From Scilla litardierei (taxonomy: Eukaryota > Streptophyta > Magnoliopsida > Asparagales > Asparagaceae), in the NCBI GenBank assembly GCA_030789695.1, contig CM061132.1:32388418-32452417 (forward strand): 64,000 nucleotides of DNA, in the 5' to 3' direction. Below are positions 22,764 through 34,559 of the stretch, piece after piece. Position numbers and translations under genes: made by a program. The notes beneath the pieces are model-generated. The model was not told where the DNA came from, did no database searches, and saw nothing but the letters and a program-made list of their open reading frames with translations. Numbering within the stretch: position 1 is the stretch's first letter; the number at the start of each line of letters is the position of its first letter.

Positions 22764-23537
22764 GATCAGTTTGAGAGAAGTTGTAGAACTGAATGGGTGC
22801 GAAAGAACTGAAAAGTTGTCAAAAATATGTGAAGAGGTGGGAGGAAGAAGATAGAAAACGCGAAAAGACCTAAGTTAGATCGGAAACGGTTTAAAAAACC
22901 GAGTTAGTCGGCTAATATTCTATTTAGTCGATCAAGATAAGGAAGTGGGCAACTGGAAAAAAATATCTAGAAGGCGTTCATTCCGAAAAAAATAAAAAAA
23001 AATTTGAAAAAGATAAAAAAATAGTTGAGAAAGGACATAAGTGGTTGAGAGATAATGAAATCTCTTAAATAAAAGTGGTCAACGCATTGAAGAGGGGTGA
23101 GGTTAATTCCTCATTCCAAGGGGAGGCTAAGTGTGGTTTCCAAGGCAAAATATCTAGACAAAATAATGAAGGCTTTGCCTTGTTTCCAAGAAAAAGGAAT
23201 CGGCCGACACAAAAGTCCAAAAAGCCCATGCCTGAAGCAAGGGTGAGTGTGTAAAAAAAATTAAAATTTTTAAATAAATTGTCATAGGAAAAGACAAACC
23301 ATATAAAAAGGTGGTGGTTGGTAGATAATTTAACCCTCCGAATAGATAGGAACGGATCTTTAAAAAAAATTTAAAAATATTAAAATAAAACGTGACCAAA
23401 CCGAATATGGAAATTAAAATGGTTTGTAAAATTATACCGGATATATTAGTTGATTAAATAAGACGTTAGTCGACTAAAGAAAACAATTATCATAAAATCA
23501 TAAGAAAATTCCAGAAATTCACAAAAATTGGAAAATA
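22764..23537. other. spacer between copia pol and extra ORF
   Basis: No gene. AT-rich, A-run rich (22985-23035), with GTCGAC-type palindromes: agtcggct at 22906, agtcgatc at 22926, and an exact core at 23469-23474. It lies in the 3' internal region of copia element 3 and may hold its subgenomic control signals; nothing is specific. Confidence 0.5.
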
Positions 23538-26500
23538 TTATATGACAAATTCAGATTCACTGATGATGCCAAGATCTCTTCTAAGTTTGATGAAAGATTC
23601 CTCTTTCAAAGGCTTAGTTAAGATGTCGGCAATCTGATGTTCAATGGAAATGAACTTCAAAACTATATCCCCTTTTTGAACATGATCATCTAAAAAATGA
23701 TGACGGACATCAATATGTTTAGTGCGTGAATGATGAACTGGATTTTTAGATAAATTAATTGCACTAGTATTATCACACATTATAGGACATGTGGAACACT
23801 CAATGCCATAATCTGAGATAGTTTGTTTCATCCATAAAATTTGTTCACATGCTAACCCAGCGACAATATATTCTGCCTCTGTGGTAGATAATGAAACAGA
23901 ATTTTGCTTTTTGCTAAACCATGAGACCAAAGCATGTCCAAGAAAATGACATGTACCACTTGTACTTTTTCGGTCTGATTTGCAACCAGTAAAATCTGCG
24001 TCACTATATGATAATAAATCATATGTGCTAGTTTTAGGATAAAATAATCCAAAATCAAAAGTATGTTTAACATATCTAATTATCCTTTTTACAGCAGTAA
24101 GATGTGACATCTTAGGATCTGCTTGAAAACGTGCGCATAAACAAACTATAAATATAATATCTAGTCTACTAGCAGTAAGATAAAGTAGAGAGCCAATCAT
24201 ATCTCTATAAAGATGTTGATCAACACTCTTACCATTTAAATCTTTGTCTAGTGATGTAGATGTACTCATTGGAGTATGTTTATCAGCAGAAGTCTCTAAA
24301 CCAAAACGCTTGATGAGTTCTTTGACATACTTTGATTGATGGATGAACATACCTTCCTTCATTTGTTTGATTTGAAGTCCAAGGAAGTATTTAAGTTCAC
24401 CCATATGACTCATTTCAAATTCCTTCTGCATAATTTTAGAAAAATCTAAACAAAGAGTTTCATTAGTAGAACCAAATATAATATCGTCAACATATATTTG
24501 AATAATAATGATGTCAGATTTTATATTTTTAATAAACAAAGTTGAGTCAATTTTACCAATTTTATAACCAGAATTTAAAAGATAACTTTTCAATCTTTCA
24601 TACCAAGCACGAGGTGCTTGTTTAAGACCATATAAAGCTTTCTTTAGTTTAAAAACATGATTATTAAGAGTTTCATGACAAAAACCTGGTGGTTATTCAA
24701 CATAAACCTCTTCTTTAAGAAAACCATTTAGAAAAGCACTTTTGACATCCATTTGAAATAACTTAAAATCTTTAAAACATGCAAATGATAAAAGCATTCT
24801 AATAGATTCAAGACGTGCAACTGGTGCATAGGTTTCTTCATAATCAATTCCTTCTTCTTGATTATAACCTTGTGCAACCAATCGTGCCTTGTTTCTAATT
24901 ACCTGACCAGATTCATCCAATTTATTTTTGAATACCCACTTCGTACCAATAATTGAATGATCTGATGGTCTGGGAACTAATTCCCAAACATCATTTCTCT
25001 GAAATTGATTGAGTTCTTCCTGCATAGCAATGATCCAAGAACTGTCTTTGCATGCTTCATTGATGTTCTTTGGTTCAATGGATGAAAGGAAAGCACAATG
25101 CACCATTTTTTCTATTTGACGACGAGTTCTTACTCCATCTGTAATATCTCCAATGATTAACTCTGATGAATGATTTGGAACTTGTGCAAATGCCTTAGGA
25201 AGATCTGTATTATCTGAAATAGACTCAACAGAGGGTTTAGTAGCATCAATTTCATCAAGTTTAATATTATCTAAAGAATTAGATAAAGGTACTATATTCT
25301 CTTCATCATCAACGATGGAAGAATTAGATGAGGGGTTCTCATCAAATGTGACAGGTAGTGATTCTTCAACTGTTGAAGTTCTTTTGTTATATACTCTGTA
25401 GGCTTTGCTACGTGTTGAGTATCTACCAAAAATACCTTCATCAGATTTTGAATCAAATTTGTCTAGTGCATCTTTAGTATTAAGAATAAAACATTTACAT
25501 CCAAACACTTTAAAGTATGATACACGAGGAATGCGATTAAAGAATAATTCAAAACAAGTTTTATTAAGTAATGGCCTTATGAGAACTTTATTCATAATGT
25601 AGCAAGCAGTTGCGACAGCTTCTGACCAAAAATATTTTGGTAGATTACTATCACAAAGCATTGTTCTAGCACATTCTTGTAAAGTTTTATTTTTCCTTTC
25701 TACTACTCCATTTTGTGGAGGAGCACGAGGAAAAGAAAAATTGTGTGTAATGACATTTTCATTACAAAACTTGGTAAAAGATTCATTTTCAAATTCTCCC
25801 CCATGATCACTACAAATAGTGATAATGTTAGAGGATTTAATCTTTTGTATTTTTCTACAGAATATTGAAAATTCTTCAAAGGCATCATTCTTATTTTGTA
25901 AGAATATAACCCAAGTATATCTAGAATAATCATCATCAATGACAAATGCATATCTACTTCTATTCAAAGATGCTACTCTTGAAGGACCAAACAAATCCAA
26001 GTGTAGGAGTTCTAATGGTCTCTTTGTTGAGATAATGTCCTTTGATTTAAAAGAAGATTCGTGCATTTTTCCTTGCTGACAAGCATCACAGAAATGTTTG
26101 TGTTTGAAAGAGATGTTTGGCATTCCATTAACTAAATTGTGTTTTGAAATATATGCAATGTTTTTGAAATTAGTGTGTCTAAAACGTTTATGCAATAACA
26201 GTGTTTCATCTGATGTAATCATTAAACAATGATTGTGAGTGGTAATAGACATGCATAAGATATAAATGTTATTCTTACGCTTACCACGAAATAAAATAGA
26301 TGACATATCAGAACTGTAAATGATGCAATCATTTTGTTCAAATACTATTTTATAATTTTTATCAAATAATTGACTAATGGAAAGTAAATTGTGTTGCAAA
26401 CCGTCAACCATGAGAACATTCTCAATGATAGGCTGATTTGTATTACCAACTGTTCCAGTGCCTATGATTTTGCCTTTGTTGCTGTCACCAAAGGTAACTG

Positions 26501-26620
26501 TGCCTCCTTGTTTATATTTAACGGTTGAAAGCAGTTTGACATTTCATGTCATGTGTTTTGAATATCCACTATCCAAAATCCATTTTTCTTTATTTGGTAC
26601 CTGAAAGATAAAACATTAAG
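23538..26620 (-). pseudogene. pol: copia pol (PR-INT-RT-RH)
   Basis: Reads leftward in one frame apart from stops. Protease WILDSG near 26560-26580; an in-frame TGA at 26544-26546 follows. Piece 24693-26411 (572 codons) has the integrase zinc region ([14 protein letters not shown]), core residues in [16 protein letters not shown] and QNGVVERKN, then the RT start ([26 protein letters not shown]). TAA at 24693-24695, where relatives have Gln, ends it. The same frame goes on (23538-24593 and upstream) with YGLKQAPRAWYERL, YVDDI (24481-24500), SRLDIIF, RNase H DRKSTSGTC, TTEAEYIVAG and KHIDVRHHF. Only two stops separate it from an open frame; both can be explained by single transitions. Confidence 0.9.
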
Positions 26621-26837
26621 CATTGGTACCCCTTTTTGAGGGTCCTTGGGATTCGATTTTTTGAAGCCAAACCCAAGGGGAATTTGGCTTTCTAATATAA
26701 TCATTAGAATGCACTATAGAATGTATATAATGAGAAATATAACTATTTCTATCTTTTAAATATGAATTCTTAGGAACCCATATACTAATTGTAGTAGGTT
26801 TCCTAGGAGATGATTTTGAAATGTTAATAACATTTCT

Positions 26838-28397
26838 TTATGAAGAAGAAGTAGGAATGTTTACTTTCTTCGTGTAGATGAATGCGTGATTCTTCTTTTG
26901 TGGTTTAACAAAAATTGTTTTTCCACAAGAGGAAAAAATGTTATAAGACTTGGGTGCATCCTTATGAGAATATCCCAGTCCTTGTCTATGATTTGCTGGA
27001 TATTGAATTTTTAGCAAATCATCGAGATTTGTCTTTCCTTTGTTAAATTTATTAACATTGGATGACATCTCGTCGTATTTCATCTTTAGTGATGAAATAC
27101 TTTTATCCATTTCGGATATTTGTGTATGCAATTCTAGATTCTTAGTTTTGAGAAGATCATTCTCTTTACTAAGCTCCAAAACTTGAGAAGATGTATTCTC
27201 AACATATATAGAATTTGGTGTAGTGTTTTTAGAAGATGACGATTCTTGATATTTAAGAAGGAGAGCATCATTATTCTGTTTCAAAGATTTATGTTGACCA
27301 TTTAATTTTTTGAAACGAGAATAGAGATCTTTCAATGCATTTAATAATTCTTCATTATTAAAAGAACTTACCTCATCTTCATCATCTTATGCCATAATTC
27401 ATTTTGATCATCATCTTCATCATCTGAAGAATCATCCCAAGTTGCTGCAAATGCTTTCTTCATTTTGTCAAACTTCCTTTCTCTTCTAGATTGATCATTG
27501 TTGGAAGTTTTGAACTTAGCCTTGAGAAGCGGACAATCTTTCTTCATATGTCTAGGCCTATTGCAATTAAAGCAGAGAGAAGAATCAGTATTCTTAGATT
27601 TAAAATTATTATTATACTTACCTTTCTGAAAGAATTTTCTGAAGTTCTTGGCAAAGAATGTCGTATCATCATCTGAATCTTCATTTTTTGATGTTGTGTT
27701 GAAGGCGAGTACTTTCTTCTTTTGATCTGATTCTTCTTTCTCATCTTGTAATGTGACTTCATGTGCCATTGAGTTACCAATTAGATCTTCCATGGATAAT
27801 TTGGAAAGATCATTGGCTTCCTCAATAGCAGTGATATTTGGACGCCATTCTGGAAAGAGTACATTAAGAATCTTGCGTACCTGATCAAGAGAAGAATAAA
27901 CTTTTCCAAGAGCATTAAGAGAATTAATAATATTAGTGAACCTGGTGTTCATTTCTCCAATCGTCTCTTTGTCTTGCATCTTAAACAACTCATATTTATG
28001 AACCAAAGAGGCAATCTTAGTTTCCTTTATTTTATTGGTTCTTTCATGAGTTACCTCGAGTATGTGCCAAATCTCCTTTGCACTTTTTGGCCTGAGATAC
28101 TCGATTAAACTCATGTTTATCCATGGCACAGAATAAAGCATTCATGGCCTTTGAGTTGTTTATCTTTGCAGATTTGTCGTTAGCGGTCCAATATGCAACA
28201 GGAGTGGTTGGCTTTGTGTATCCTGTCTCTACGATGTCTCATATCTCATAATGCATACTTTGGAGATGAATCTCCACTCGTATTTTCCTATATTAGTTAG
28301 AACCATCAAATAGAGGAGGACGAACTTGAGAGTACCCTTCAGAATGTTGATTTGTGTTGTAGTTGTGTGAAACAGCATTCATACTTGATTCTGCCAT
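26838..28397 (-). pseudogene. gag: copia gag
   Basis: Capsid/nucleocapsid protein. ATG at 28395-28397 lies 10 bp after the primer site and gives MAESSMNAVSH, in the pol frame; stops at about 28295 and 28240 follow. Piece 27368-28141 carries the UBN2-type gag (YLRPKSAKEIWHILEVTHE, EANDLSKLSMEDLIGNSMAHE) and a zinc knuckle CFNCNRPRHMKKDC (C-x2-C-x4-H-x4-C) near 27540-27580. A frameshift near 27350 leads into 26838-27335, a coiled coil followed by GLGYSHKDAP and NHAFIYT. So it is a two-to-three-frame relic. Confidence 0.85.
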
Positions 28398-28406
28398 CTT
28401 AACCTT

Positions 28407-28418
28407 GCTCTGATGCCA
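28407..28418 (-). promoter_or_regulatory. primer binding site, copia element 3
   Basis: gctctgatgcca is the reverse complement of TGGCATCAGAGC, one base off the initiator-Met primer site TGGTATCAGAGC. It lies 2 bp from the LTR start at 28421. Confidence 0.8.
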
Positions 28419-29169
28419 AATGTAATTTTAGCCTCTATGGATCAATACACTAGGGGGTGAATAGTGTATATTTAAAAATTAACTGTTGCAATTAAAGAGT
28501 TACTTCTAATTGCTTAAGATGTGCAGAAAGTAACGTACGCAGAAACTGTAAATCAAACGCAAACACAGAGATGTATCCTAGTTCGGATCCTCTTGATCCT
28601 ACTCCAGTCCTCTACTCCCAGTAGAGATTTTCAATCCACTATAATCACTTGCCCCGCAAGCACCAACTTACAAAAATGGCGACACTCCCCGTGTTCCAAA
28701 CTTTGTACAATCTCAAAAGAGATTCAACCTGTTAAGAAATAAATGAAATAGAAAAAACACCTATAGCCTGGTTATGAATTTAGAATGAAATTCAAGGATG
28801 ATGTTTAAAAGGAGACTTCAAGATGTATATGATATGTAATGAAGAACAATACTTGAAGTTCTCTGGTTCATAAAAGAAGAAAGAGATCTATCGATTTCTT
28901 CTTGCAATTATGAACACAACCAACTTTTAAAATGATGTTGAAAAAGGCAAAATTGCTTTAAGGAAGAAAACTTCAATTCTCAAAAGATTTATGATTAAGA
29001 ATCTTGAAGTTCTTCCGTTCTCAAATGAAGAGAGAAATCAATGGATTTCTTCTTGCAAATGAGAATGAGAACAACTAAGGCAAAATTGCTTTAGAATTCA
29101 AAATATCAACAATTCTAGAGAAGAAATGAAAGAGGAAAGTTGTGTGAAAGAATGAGGGGTATGCCCTCC

Positions 29170-29179
29170 TATTTATAGG
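29170..29179 (-). promoter_or_regulatory. LTR TATA box
   Basis: ctatttatag, reading CTATAAATAG on the minus strand: the likely core promoter of copia element 3. Confidence 0.7.
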
Positions 29180-29282
29180 ATTTTTGGACAGTTACAACGG
29201 AGGGAAATGGAGGGAAAATGAGTGTTTTAACGTTTAGAAACGGTCTGGAAAATTTCAAATCAAACGGTCATAAAAAAATCAT

Positions 29283-29445
29283 TAGTCAACTAAAGTAGTT
29301 GTTAGTCGACTAAAAGTCAAAGGTTGGAATTTTTGACTGAAATTTTAACGGTAGGTTTCTGAAGTAGACTGAGGATTGCTCAGAAATTTTTAGGTCAAAA
29401 TTCGAATAAAAGTTTTTAGTCGACTAATATTTGACTTAGTCGACC
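29283..29445. repeat. GTCGAC palindrome array C (U3)
   Basis: Exact cores at 29305, 29419 and 29439 plus the CpG-decayed agtcaact at 29284. It lies 100-270 bp upstream of the TATA box of the copia element 3 LTR. Confidence 0.75.
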
Positions 29446-29861
29446 AGTACAGAAAAATGTGAATTTTGACTTATCTAAAAAAGGGTTGTTAGGATATGTT
29501 ATTTGGAACCTAGGACTTCGATGGATTTCATATTCAAGGCTCTGAAATCTATAAAGTATAAAATACATCAGTCCGTAGATTTCCGTAGATATGTATGCTG
29601 AGCTTCATGTGAGTATTTGAGATGCCTTTGTGCAGGGATTCCTTATCAAGTGATTATTGTCCAAGCGTGGATAAATTGGAATCTGCACATCTGCATAGAT
29701 AGAGTGAATAGCAATAATAATAGTTGTCACATCAAAATCATATTGAATAGAATAGGAAAGTGAACATGGGATTATGAAATCCCAACACCCGGTACGTCCT
29801 TGGAGAATCCCCACATCAACAGGTCCGAGACTGGAAGGATTCGGTCAGGAGGTCGACCGTA

Positions 29862-30165
29862 CCAAGCCGACCCATCCAGGAGGAGGCCGACCATTCCAGG
29901 CCGACCCATCCAAGAGGAGGCCGACCAGACGAGACCGACCATACCTGGTCGGCCGATCCAGGATGAGGCCGTCCATTCCAGGCTGACCCATCCAAGAGGA
30001 GGCCGACCATTCCAAGCGGACCCATCCAGGAGGAGGCCGGCCATTCCAGGTCGACTCATCCAGGAGGAGGCCGACTAGACGAGGCCGACCATACCAGGCC
30101 AACCCATCCAGGAGGAGGCCGACCATTCCAGGCTGACCCATACAGAAGGAGGCCGACCATGACGA
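29862..30165. repeat. 34-bp minisatellite
   Basis: About nine degenerate copies of a roughly 34-bp unit built from ggccgaccattcc and aggccgacccatcc followed by aggagga. Since 34 is not a multiple of three, each frame cycles through the same repeat, which explains the overlapping ORFs. Confidence 0.85.
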
Positions 30166-30682
30166 TCTACCGATGGCATTTCTCGCCACTGTCCAACCAG
30201 CCGAGCGTACGGACCCACCTCAGTCTGAGCTTGTCAACCTACCACAACATGATGGAATTTCTGATGACTAGAGTATCCCACCTTTCAGGGCAAACCCAGG
30301 CCGTGGAAGGGGCCAGGACAACGTACACGAAAGGACTCGTACTACCTCCGCCTCCTAAACTCCTCCGACTGTACAGAAACTAAGGCGGAAACGCAAAACC
30401 GCCACCGACTCTGCTCCTGAGGAACAAGCAGAGCTACCAACCGAGCCCCTCCATGCATCCTTGTCTTTGTTCAAACTTGCCGATTGTCTCAACGGGAGCT
30501 CAAGGACCATATCAGCAACCACATAGTGTCGTTCCATTGACATCGAACTCCGCACGTGATGCAAGCATGACATTCAATGCGACGATCTCCAGTCCTCGTC
30601 ATTGCTCCCCCAATTGAAGCAGACCTCCCGATCTCCTAACTCAGGGACCAGATCGGCCAGGGGCCACCGAACAGACAAGAGC

Positions 30683-30745
30683 CGGAGCTGGAGCCGGAGC
30701 TGGAGCTGGGATCCAGACAATAGCTGGAGCCGGAGCTGGAGCTGA
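30683..30745. repeat. hexamer minisatellite (ggagct/ggagcc)
   Basis: Two blocks of GGAGCC/GGAGCT repeats separated by gggatccagacaatagct. Gives Ala-Pro, Gly-Ser or Leu-Gln runs depending on frame; no coding role likely. Confidence 0.85.
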
Positions 30746-30789
30746 TATTGTCGATCGTAAGGCTGGGACAACTCCCCCAACAGGCCGAC

Positions 30790-31090
30790 CTATCGACCCT
30801 AAGGCTGGGGGCAACTCCCTCAGTAGGCCGACCCATCCGTCGGCCGTAAGTCGAGGGGCCACCCCCTCGCCACCGAACAAACAGATCGGTTGTAAGGCTA
30901 GGGGCCACTCGCCCAGCTGGCTGACCCACACCTTCATCGGCCGTAATTCTAGGGGGCCACTCCACTCGCCACCGAACGAACAGAGCAGTCGTAAGGCTGG
31001 GGGGCCATTCCCCCAGCTAGTCGACCCACTCCTTCGTCGATCGTAAATCGAGGGGCCACTCCCCTCGCCACTCCCCTCGCCACTGAACGA
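30790..31090. repeat. about 99-bp tandem repeat, three copies
   Basis: Markers 'ctaaggctggggg' recur at about 30799, 30893 and 30991, and 'gagggg(c)cac..ccctcgcc' at 30850, 30949 and 31051. Each copy contains two short self-complementary blocks (gaggggccactcccctc and ctgggggcaactcccc), so RNA from it would form a row of hairpins. Confidence 0.75.
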
Positions 31091-31212
31091 GTCTCAGACC
31101 GACCAATTATTGTCCTTAGCCAACTTCGCAAGCCGAAACAATTTTACAAAAGGAGCTACATCTCTCTCTCCTACTATATCTCCCAACCTCAACCTTCGCA
31201 GCGGTAGAGCTT

Positions 31213-31227
31213 GGGAGATGGGGGGGG
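31213..31227 (+). promoter_or_regulatory. polypurine tract, Tat-like
   Basis: gggagatgggggggg, then caat and the LTR start TGTCATGAC at 31232. Confidence 0.7.
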
Positions 31228-31231
31228 CAAT

Positions 31232-31914
31232 TGTCATGACAATTATGGCCGACCTACATGGCCACCTTCACAGCTCATAAATCCGATGATTAAGACCCGC
31301 ATTTACTCCTTCATCAAGGACAGTGGTAATCAGGGGTCAAACACTTCCTTATTAGCATGCCGTCATCAAGGACGACATTAAAGCCTCTTCATTACCCATT
31401 ACTACAGGGGGCTCACGTATATGAAAGGGAGGCATCATCCCAAAGGGAGGGATCTCCGAGATCTACAAGGGAGGTATACGACTATCATTTCCTGACACCT
31501 TCCACCTTACACATTTCTCCTCCATAGCTCGGCCCGAGAACTCGTGCTTGGTATCTCCGTGAATCAAGCTCGAATCCACCGAGTTCCTTTTAGTCAACGT
31601 CTGACTTAAGCATCGGAGGGGACTTGGTCGGAACCAAGGTCCGACCCCCCTGATGAGCTTCCTAGTCTGTGCAGATCAAAGGAGACGTCAATCCGTCGAA
31701 GCTTCCCTTCGGCATCCCATCATTTGGATCCAAACGCCCTCGAGCTCGAGTCCGTTCAGCCGACCAATCCAGGAGGCAGTTGCCCCATCGAAGCTACCCT
31801 TCGGTGCACCGACGCATGGATCCGTGCCTTCCAACTCAACTAGAGGCGCAGTCGACCAACTCCGAAGGCCGTCTCCGCCTCATGTGACAGCGACGACCTC
31901 CAGACTATCAACCT
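31232..31914 (+). repeat. 3' LTR of Tat-like element
   Basis: Starts TGTCATGACAATTATGG like the scrap at 9248-9359. Has a TATA-like gtatatgaaaggg at 31418-31430 and the 'ctgacttaagcatcgg' block (31602-31617) common to Tat-type LTR 3' regions. The end at about 31914 is set by the next copia LTR and may be short. Confidence 0.65.
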
Positions 31915-32052
31915 GTGATGAGAAAACACCCCGAAACAAGTGGTTTTGTTTTGAAAAACTTCATAGCATAATAAATAGTGAAAGATTGCTTTTCTCTTTG
32001 AAAATTTCTCTTAAAACTTGTTGAATGATGATACAAAACCTCTGATCAAACC

Positions 32053-32062
32053 TCTATATATA
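32053..32062 (-). promoter_or_regulatory. LTR TATA box
   Basis: tctatatata, reading TATATATAGA on the minus strand. Confidence 0.5.
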
Positions 32063-32139
32063 ACCCCTGCTCAAAATAGATTGACCAAAATGCTTTAATT
32101 GCTAAAAAATGGCTAGTAAAATATGCCCGTTGCAGGCCA

Positions 32140-32395
32140 AACGACTAGTATACGTCGACTGTTGTATACTGACCAGTCGACTAGTTGTCAAGTAGTCAAC
32201 TGGTTGGTAGTTATGAGTCGACTTGTTCAAGCATGTTTTAAGGAGCTCATGCTCTCTGTAAAACCCAGTTGATTGTAGTTCATGTACTAATTGATTGTTG
32301 TTCAACAACCATTCGACTAGTTTTATAACTGCAGTCGACTGCTTTCTGACATGCTTTCTAACCAGTTTCCAGGCTAAATATTCAGTCGACCTGAT
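32140..32395. repeat. GTCGAC palindrome array D (U3)
   Basis: Five exact cores (32154, 32176, 32217, 32334, 32385) and decayed forms agtcaact (32194) and gttgatt (32267, 32290). It lies about 80-330 bp upstream of the minus-strand TATA box. Confidence 0.75.
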
Positions 32396-32869
32396 GTCTG
32401 ACTAGTCGTCTTGATTGCATGTTTAGGTTAGGGTTTGACCTTAAAACTTAGGAAAATATTTTTGAAAACATTTAAAACATTTCTTAAACATTTAAAATCA
32501 TTTCCCAAAGTGTGTGCAAGCTTCATTTTAGGACTTTAATAATCTAAAGACAAGTTACATAAATATACTCAAGCTTGCACAATTTTGGAGTCTTGAAGCA
32601 TTCCTTGGTTCTTTAACTTGTCATTGGAGATCTTGCACTTCATGAGTCCTTGGATGCCTTAGCTTCAAGTTTGGGATCTAAATCCTTGACTCTTCATCTT
32701 CAAGGTTTAATATTCATATCCTCAATTCTTTTGAGCTTGAATGATATTTTTGACTTGTTGATCATGTTGACTTTGACTTAAACTCATTAAGATTGATCTT
32801 GTGTACATATACTAATGAATTTCATTAGCAACACTACTTGTTTGCTCCTAATCAAAAATTTACCTAGGT

Positions 32870-33225
32870 GTGACTCAATTTTTCATAGTTCCTCCATGAG
32901 TTACCTTATGAATGTGTCAAATCTGATGTGCTGATGAATTAGTTAACACATGTATGAATTCATTGTTATCCACAGCACATAATAAGGCATTCATAGCCTT
33001 AGAGTTAAGGGTTGCTGAAGTTTTATCTTCATTTATCCATTATTAGTATGGAGAGGTCGGTTTGCTATATGACGTCTCTATGATATTCCATAGTTCGTTA
33101 GTTAATTGACTGGAAGTAGATTATCATTCTTCTCTTCTATGGCTATAGTCAGAATCGTTGAGCAACGGTGGTCTTGTTATGCAATGGTCTTCTGGGAATT
33201 ATGAACCATTAGTTATGGATGGCAT
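32870..33225 (-). pseudogene. gag: copia gag N-terminus relic
   Basis: ATG at 33223-33225. Leftward it reads RPPLLNDSDYS, ETSYSKPTSPY and LNSKAMNALLCAVD in one frame with several stops; the last of these parallels SKAMNALFCAMDK of element 3 (28120-28150). N-terminal gag only; no knuckle. Confidence 0.65.
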
Positions 33226-33250
33226 CCTTTAAACTCGATCTAATACTAAA

Positions 33251-34325
33251 TGTTGGATCACTATGATGGACAAAGAGATGCTAGAAAGGGGTGAATTGTG
33301 TCTTTTTAAAATTAACCAATAAAGATATCAAAACAGTTACCAATTAATATCTTTTACAATCAAATTACATCGAAAAATAATATGAATGATTGCAACTATA
33401 TAAAAAGTAAAGACAATGTAAACTAGAAAACAATCATAAACATGGAGGATTTTATCTTGATTCGGTCTTCCTAAGTTACTCCAGTTCCAAAGCTCCATGC
33501 TTGAGATTTTTTACTAAATCCATCTTGCAAACTCGCAAGATAAAATCGTACAACTTGACAAACACCTTTGTTTATTGCGCATCTCAATCTCAACAACCTG
33601 ATATTGGAACAACTCTCATACCAGAGAACAAAATCACCTCCTTCAATAACTTGAAGGAAAACATTTGAAGAGAAAATAAATACAACTATCATATAGCCTT
33701 GAAATCACGTTCTTATAGATTAAAAGTGACAATGAGTTGGATTATGTTCTATAAGATGAAACCTTGGAAGAACAGAATTTGGACAGAAAAATTGCATTTC
33801 TTTTGGTCAAAATAGAGACGAGAAATCAATGGTTTTATATTGGTCAAATCTTCTATTTTTCTTCATGGACTTTTGAGTATATAGGAGAAAATCCATATAA
33901 AGATTACAAAAATATCATATCCAACGGATATAAAACGGCTCTACTCACAATGTTAATATAGCCAACAGATATATTGTTAATCAAATAGAAGATCCATTAG
34001 TCGACTATTGATTCAATTCATAATAGAAATACTGTTATGTATTAGTCGACTAATAAATGTATTGGTTGACTAAACATTGTTGAAATGAAACAATATTCTT
34101 TCTGCATTAATCGATTAATTGTCAGTCAACTAATAGAAGTGAATTTTGGCTGATCATACTGAGATATGTTAGTCAACTAGTACATATTATTAGTCAACTA
34201 ATTACCATATGACCCTTAATTAGACTTAGAATCATGGGGCTTTGATATGGGTTGAGTTCATGTATATTCTAAGTCTTAAACATATGGTTTGATATGTGTG
34301 TAAGTGTGTCTACAAGGCTTTAACA
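33251..34325 (-). repeat. copia LTR E
   Basis: TGTTGGATC at the primer side, TTTAACA at 34325. Array of GTCGAC at 34000 and 34045 with decayed copies up to 34205. No strong TATA; tatatag at 33878 is weak. Same family as LTR F (42962-44242), opposite orientation. Confidence 0.65.
33990..34210. repeat. GTCGAC palindrome array E
   Basis: Exact cores 34000 and 34045; ggttgact (34063), agtcaact (34124, 34172, 34193) are CpG-decayed forms. In U3 of LTR E. Confidence 0.7.
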
Positions 34326-34559
34326 TTATACCTAAAACACGAAATAAGAGATATATCAATATAAACTAATTACAACAAATTGAGCTTGATTGATTTCAAT
34401 CATCATCCAAGTTCTTGTCGTATGATGTTAAATTCATTCTTGAGCTTTTGACACCTCATCACTTATTTCCGATATATGCACAAAACCATGTTAGTGCAAG
34501 CGATTTACTTTTAATTCATCAAAATACATATTGGAGTAAACTAATATCCAATAGTTTGC

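Larger units (their letters stand above)
21373..29787 (-). mobile_element. Ty1/copia element 3 with extra 3' ORF
   Basis: The best-preserved copia copy, minus strand. Leftward: 5' LTR (29787-28421), primer site (28418-28407), gag (28397-26838), protease-integrase-RT-RNase H (26620-23538), an AT-rich spacer (23537-22764) and a further sense ORF (22763-21373). No 3' LTR is visible before the LINE, so the left end is lost. Sequence features (WILDSG protease, RTKHIDVRHHF RNase H, extra 3' ORF) suggest a SIRE/Maximus-like lineage. Confidence 0.8.
28421..29787 (-). repeat. 5' LTR of copia element 3
   Basis: TG at 28421 beside the primer site and CCCAACA ending at 29787, 1,367 bp. TATA is at 29170-29179 and the GTCGAC array (29283-29445) sits just upstream of it in U3. 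R-U5 is about 750 bp. Confidence 0.8.
29788..31914 (+). mobile_element. Tat-like gypsy, non-coding 3' part
   Basis: GC-rich island in AT-rich sequence. Long open frames on all six frames (29772-31131) come from tandem repeats without stops and encode nothing recognisable. Ends in a purine tract (31213-31227) and an LTR start at 31232. The 5' part is missing at the copia LTR join (29787). Tat-type gypsy elements have long repetitive 3' regions before the LTR, which fits. Confidence 0.6.
31915..32833 (-). repeat. copia LTR D, R-U5 truncated
   Basis: CAACA end at 32833, TATA (ttatatatag on minus) at 32053-32062, U3 array of GTCGAC at 32154, 32176, 32217, 32334 and 32385. Only about 140 bp lie past the TATA box, versus about 750 in LTR C, so the R-U5 side is truncated at the Tat-like LTR. 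Confidence 0.6.
32860..34325 (-). mobile_element. Ty1/copia element 4, 5' end
   Basis: 5' LTR E (34325-33251), a worn primer site (33237-33248) and the first 350 bp of gag. Cut off near 32850 by LTR D. LTR E is a reverse-oriented relative of the plus-strand LTR at 42962-44242: the first 75 bases match well. Confidence 0.65.

Noticed and set aside
29772..31131. Ten or so long frames, both strands
   Set aside because: All explained by tandem repeats free of stop codons in every frame.
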